A DNA stretch of 8,094 nt from Bacillota bacterium (lineage in GTDB: Bacteria > Bacillota > Clostridia > Christensenellales > Aristaeellaceae). The stretch covers positions 1 through 8,094 of the forward strand of contig JAEZLW010000210.1 in the NCBI GenBank assembly GCA_023415145.1. Direction: 5' to 3'. Below the pieces are notes generated by a model that was given only the letters and a program-made list of their open reading frames with translations, did not search any database and was not told where the DNA came from. This document shows, piece by piece, positions 5,469 to 8,094 of the stretch (its first letter is position 1; each line of letters begins with the position of its first letter). The position numbers were made by a program, and so were the translations under genes.

Positions 5469-6353
5469 TCAACTGGCATGCCGCCAAGCGCTGTTCCCCT
5501 CCAACAGTTTCATCAGGTGGAGCCTGGCGGTCTTGAACTCATCTCCGATCAAGCCCAGGCGAAGCAGCCAGCAGCGAAAGGTGTACTTTTCGTTATCGGT
5601 GACCACCGGCTTATAGGTGGCGGATCGCTGGGTAAGGGCTTGATAGCTGACTGCCAGACAGAACTGGATATAGGCTTTGATCTCGCCGGCATGGGTAGTG
5701 GAATTGAAGCAGCGGAATTCCACCGTTCCCTTGGAAAACACGCTATGAAAGTTCAGCATGCGGTAGCGGGTCTGAGAATAGTGGATATGGCTCTCGTCGG
5801 TGCCGTTGTACCACACACCCTGAAGCTGGCTGCGGCTGGAAGGTTTCGACCTGTTCAGCCGGGCCATGAAGTCCTTGTCGGCCCTCTTGCAGTAGTTCAT
5901 ACGGGCGGTTTCAATACTCAGCGCATGGACCAGCATATCTTCCCGGCTGGCGAAGATGTTTGCCAGGTTCCGAAGGCTCTGCGCGGTGTGCGACGCGGCG
6001 TTGATGTGGACATGGATGCCACAGGAACTGTTGGCTCTTGCGCCTGCCTTGCGAAGCAACCGTACGATCTCCTGGACGGTTTCGATATCCGTATACTGGC
6101 AAATGGGAGAAACGATCTCGCAGGAGAAGGCCCGGTCCTGGGTGGCCTGACCATCTTTGGTTTCCTTGCGGATGGAAGCGTCGCTCATGGCCTTCCACTT
6201 GCGGCCCAGCCCGTCAAAGGCGACGTAGGTGTCATAGGTGCCACCTTCATAAGAGATGCCAGGACGCCCAAAGTAGTCATCCATAATGGTGGCGGCTTCT
6301 TTGCGGGTGATACCGGTCAGCTCGATCTCGATCCCGAAGTTCTGGTTCTTCAT
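5469..6353 (-). CDS. Amidoligase family protein (Amidoligase_2)
   Basis: A 294-aa protein of the amidoligase_2 family, carboxylate-amine ligases with a glutamine-synthetase-like fold that use ATP to form amide bonds on peptides or small molecules. Visible hallmarks are FGIEIELTG at residues 6-14, with the metal-binding acidic pair E9/E11, then SCEIVSP with E79, then CGIHVHIN at 111-118, with H114/H116. The strand TVEFRCFNST at 210-219, with E212/R214, completes the set. These motifs sit in the family order and appear intact, so an active enzyme is expected. The ATG at 6353 has AAGGGGAG eight bases upstream. Its substrate is unknown. A GGCT-like gene and a 70-aa gene downstream suggest a small metabolite or peptide-tagging pathway. 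The repeat at 6396-6494 forms part of its leader. The long plus-strand frame across it is only an antisense shadow. Confidence 0.92.
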   Translation of the reverse strand: MKNQNFGIEIELTGITRKEAATIMDDYFGRPGISYEGGTYDTYVAFDGLGRKWKAMSDASIRKETKDGQATQDRAFSCEIVSPICQYTDIETVQEIVRLLRKAGARANSSCGIHVHINAASHTAQSLRNLANIFASREDMLVHALSIETARMNYCKRADKDFMARLNRSKPSSRSQLQGVWYNGTDESHIHYSQTRYRMLNFHSVFSKGTVEFRCFNSTTHAGEIKAYIQFCLAVSYQALTQRSATYKPVVTDNEKYTFRCWLLRLGLIGDEFKTARLHLMKLLEGNSAWRHAS

Positions 6354-6395
6354 GAAGGTGGCTCCCCTTCCACACCAGGCCTTGTGCTTGCCCTT

Positions 6396-6494
6396 TTGAT
6401 GTGTGTATATTAGCGCTGGAAGGGGCGTATAGCCACGTTATAATCGGGTTGTTTTCGCGTTGATTCCCTTATGTATGTGTGCCCTGTTCGTCAC
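6396..6494 (-). repeat. Duplicated ~100-bp leader element, copy 2 (before the amidoligase gene)
   Basis: Partner of 5317-5417. This copy overlaps the last codons of the upstream 171-aa gene, whose TAA (6469-6471) lies at the position matching the TAA in copy 1. A further, weaker match (AGCGCTAA, ATCAAA, GCACAAGGC on the minus strand) occurs before the GGCT-like gene at about 5057-5092, hinting at a third decayed copy. Confidence 0.75.
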
Positions 6495-6984
6495 TATTTG
6501 AGTGTTTGAACGCTCCTACTGTCAATGGGCCAGGATAACTTTGTATTCCGTGATATTCCTTTGGCAGCGGAAAAACGATATCTATGTCTTTCATACCATC
6601 TCGTAACCCATACAATCCAATCAGTTCATCCAGGATTTCAGGGTGTTTTTGAAAACGACTGTGCATGCTTGGCTGATTGAGCCGCATGGCTGCATATGTA
6701 TTGAAATCAGGATGGTAATAGGAGAATCCGCTTTTGCTGTAACTATAGGAGAAACCCGCCTTTACAATCAAATGAAAGGCATGGTATAAAGCAAAAGCGC
6801 GTCTGTCATTTCTGAATATACGCTGGGCTAATACAAGCATTTGATCTTGTTCCTTACTCTTGATGTAAAAATACCCCGGCCTGGTGATAACACGCACAAA
6901 ACAGTTGCAGCTTTGATCATGGAGGTATCTCGAAAGAAAATCTTCTTTACAGTATTCCATCTCGCAGATAGGGCAGGTAGTCAT
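6469..6984 (-). CDS. Hypothetical 171-aa protein with Cys/His-rich N-terminus
   Basis: I do not recognise the family. The N-terminus starts with a CPIC pair (C4, C7) followed by C12, H22, C26 and C28, a pattern that could bind zinc as a small ribbon or treble-clef-like knuckle. The rest is soluble, with many aromatics (FSYSYSKSGFSYYHPDFNTY at about residues 78-97) and a polar C-terminus (HSNSDEQGTHT). The ATG at 6984 follows AAAGGGGA. It lies between the TubC-like gene and the amidoligase, and its last codons are inside the duplicated leader element. Zinc binding would suit nucleic-acid or protein contact, but no function can be assigned. Its base composition is visibly more AT-rich than the amidoligase gene beside it. 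Confidence 0.75.
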   Translation of the reverse strand: MTTCPICEMEYCKEDFLSRYLHDQSCNCFVRVITRPGYFYIKSKEQDQMLVLAQRIFRNDRRAFALYHAFHLIVKAGFSYSYSKSGFSYYHPDFNTYAAMRLNQPSMHSRFQKHPEILDELIGLYGLRDGMKDIDIVFPLPKEYHGIQSYPGPLTVGAFKHSNSDEQGTHT

Positions 6985-7059
6985 AAGTGGTATCCCCTTT
7001 CACAATGAACATTTTCCGATTGATAAGAGACGATATCGGCAAGTGAACAATAATCCGGT

Positions 7060-7302
7060 CTATTCACTGGTTAACAGCAGGCTATCCAGCAAAGATTCCT
7101 CAATAAGATTCCTAGGATCCTGGGCTATTGGGATGTCATTTGTTTTCTCCCGGGTCAATTCTCGCAACCGTTCTACGATAAAGTTGCCAAAGTCTCTACC
7201 GGATAGGCTTGGCTGAAAGAATGGGAGCGGCTCATTGGGATGCCAGTATGCCTCTACAATATTTGTATCCGTATGGTAAACGATATCCCCCGTAAATTGA
7301 AT
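7060..7302 (-). pseudogene. 80-codon in-frame continuation beyond a TAG stop
   Basis: Directly after the TAG at 7303-7305 the same frame stays open for 80 codons to a TAG at 7060-7062. The translation looks like protein: it starts IQFTGDIVYHTDTNIVEAYW, has FFQPSLSGRDFGNFIVERL in the middle and ends ESLLDSLLLTSE. There is no ATG, GTG or TTG near its beginning and no ribosome site. It is best read as the severed C-terminal part of the upstream gene after a nonsense mutation, or as a readthrough extension. A chance open frame of this length is possible but less likely (roughly 2 percent under equal codon use). Confidence 0.55.
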
Positions 7303-7581
7303 CTACCCATTCTGTGCGTCCCATAGAAGGGCCAGAAAGGCGCACAGGTCTCCGGAACGGAAAAACTGCGCTGCGGACTCCACCACCTGTGAACCTGCCT
7401 CCAAGTCATTAAGGAAAGCAACGACGCTTTCCCTGTCCCTACGGATATCCTCCAGCAGCGTCCTGGCTTCCCAGGGAGCGTTCAGCCCGCCTGACAGGAC
7501 GGCAGATATTCGTCCGTCCTTTTTGAGCGTGATTTGATATCCCCACTGCTTGAGTTTTTCAACAGCTTGTACTCCTGTCAT
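7303..7581 (-). CDS. Small protein with TubC-docking-like N-terminus, ending at in-frame TAG
   Basis: A 92-aa product. The ATG at 7579-7581 overlaps the stop of the upstream DUF3987-type gene as ATGA and has AGAGGTGG before it, so the two are translationally coupled. An earlier start at 7650 lies inside the upstream gene and is not needed. Residues 1-57 (MTGVQAVEKLKQWGYQITLK, then ISAVLSGGL, then RRDRESVVAFL) resemble the short TubC N-terminal docking-type fold often found at the front of mobile-element proteins: a helix, a small sheet, then a helix ending in a hydrophobic VVAFL. That assignment is tentative. The frame continues past the TAG at 7303-7305 for 80 more codons, so the original protein was probably about 173 aa. 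Confidence 0.7.
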   Translation of the reverse strand: MTGVQAVEKLKQWGYQITLKKDGRISAVLSGGLNAPWEARTLLEDIRRDRESVVAFLNDLEAGSQVVESAAQFFRSGDLCAFLALLWDAQNG

Positions 7582-8094
7582 AGTTCGACCACCTCTGTCT
7601 GTGTTATTGTTGGGACTCTCGCTTTGCATAAGTCGGGGTGTATCTTCCATGTGGCCTCTGGCGGACGCCCCTGACCATTGGATGGAGGAGGATCGCCCAG
7701 GCGCAGGTAGCCCACTTCCTGAAGCTCGAACAGCGCGTTGTCCACTGATCTCCCCTGCTTAAATGCCTGACGTTTACGTAGCTTTTGCCGCATGGTGGCC
7801 GGGGAGAAAGAAGCTACATTCATCTTGCGTATATACTCCAGCGCTTCGCAGGCCTCACTGGATAAGCCGGAATCGCAGCCTGTGACAGCCTTGGCATGAG
7901 CGATGAAGTACCGGGCGATCTCCACCGCCCACCGCATATGAAGGGCAGATATTGTGTTTTCTCTGTTGGGGTCGGCCAGCATTTTCAATATCCCCGCGAT
8001 GCGGACGGTGTTTCCGCAGAGCTTGCCCTCCCAGCCGCCCGCAATGCCCTGCAAATCACCCGTCAAGCGGCGTTCTACTTCCTCCGCCCATTGG
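7578..8094 (-). CDS. DUF3987-type primase/helicase-like protein, C-terminal part
   Basis: The frame is open to the right window edge, so the 5' part is missing; 171 residues are visible. Just inside the edge is the stretch GGWEGKLCGNTVRIAGILKM, then HMRWAVEIARYFIAHAKAVT. This W-GK---RIAG plus helix pattern is typical of the C-terminal end of DUF3987 proteins, which replace or accompany primase/helicase functions in phages, plasmids and integrative elements. A winged-helix-like tail follows (MRQKLRKRQAFKQGRSVDNA, then LFELQEVGYLRLG). The upstream Walker motifs would lie outside the window. Its presence marks this as the replication end of a mobile element. The internal TTG at 8064-8066 is not a real start, because similarity extends past it. 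Confidence 0.8.
   Translation of the reverse strand, partial: QWAEEVERRLTGDLQGIAGGWEGKLCGNTVRIAGILKMLADPNRENTISALHMRWAVEIARYFIAHAKAVTGCDSGLSSEACEALEYIRKMNVASFSPATMRQKLRKRQAFKQGRSVDNALFELQEVGYLRLGDPPPSNGQGRPPEATWKIHPDLCKARVPTITQTEVVEL

Noticed and set aside
5478..6413. A 311-codon plus-strand open frame
   Set aside because: It is antisense to the amidoligase gene, which has all family motifs and a ribosome site. The plus frame shows no recognisable domain.
1..8094. tRNA, rRNA or attachment-site signals
   Set aside because: No cloverleaf, rRNA-like stretch or tRNA-end repeat could be found by eye on either strand.

Overview
The window looks like accessory DNA from a low-to-mid GC Gram-positive anaerobe, most likely a Clostridia/Oscillospirales-type gut bacterium. 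This rests on the gene families and on the strong AGGAGG and AAAGGGG ribosome binding sites. It is an inference; no rRNA or core gene is present to fix the taxon. Every gene judged intact lies on the minus strand, so biological order runs from base 8094 towards base 1.

Right part (8094-4531), cargo and replication end of a mobile element. It opens with the C-terminus of a DUF3987-type primase/helicase-like protein cut by the window edge. This is coupled by an ATGA overlap to a small gene with a TubC-docking-like N-terminus, whose frame continues for 80 codons past an in-frame TAG. Then come a 171-aa protein with a Cys/His-rich N-terminus, an amidoligase (Amidoligase_2, glutamine-synthetase-like fold), an unrecognised 70-aa protein and a gamma-glutamylcyclotransferase-like (GGCT/AIG2) protein. 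Amidoligases join carboxyl and amino groups, and GGCT-fold proteins cleave gamma-glutamyl amides by cyclisation, so these genes form a candidate make-and-break module for amide conjugates. The amidoligase and the 70-aa gene are each preceded by a copy of the same diverged ~100-bp leader.

Middle (4500-3150). A self-contained AAA_14/DUF4143 ATPase gene has its own promoter, which overlaps a 12-bp-arm inverted repeat, and a terminator-like hairpin after it. Next to it is a gene-free AT-rich stretch of about 750 bp (2445-3202) with four clusters of a 9-bp repeat (AAAAAGGCT), two in each orientation, plus several palindromes.

Left part (2444-1), insertion-sequence territory. An IS3-family element can be delimited exactly at 838-2444, with 27-bp inverted ends, a GTG target duplication and a complete DDE OrfB. 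Its OrfA appears to have lost one base near the 3' end. The element carries an unexplained 122-bp imperfect inverted repeat after orfB. To its left lie the C-terminal fragment of an unrecognised plus-strand gene and the C-terminal part of an IS256-family transposase. Both lack their 5' portions and abut near base 495, the scar of a deletion or rearrangement.
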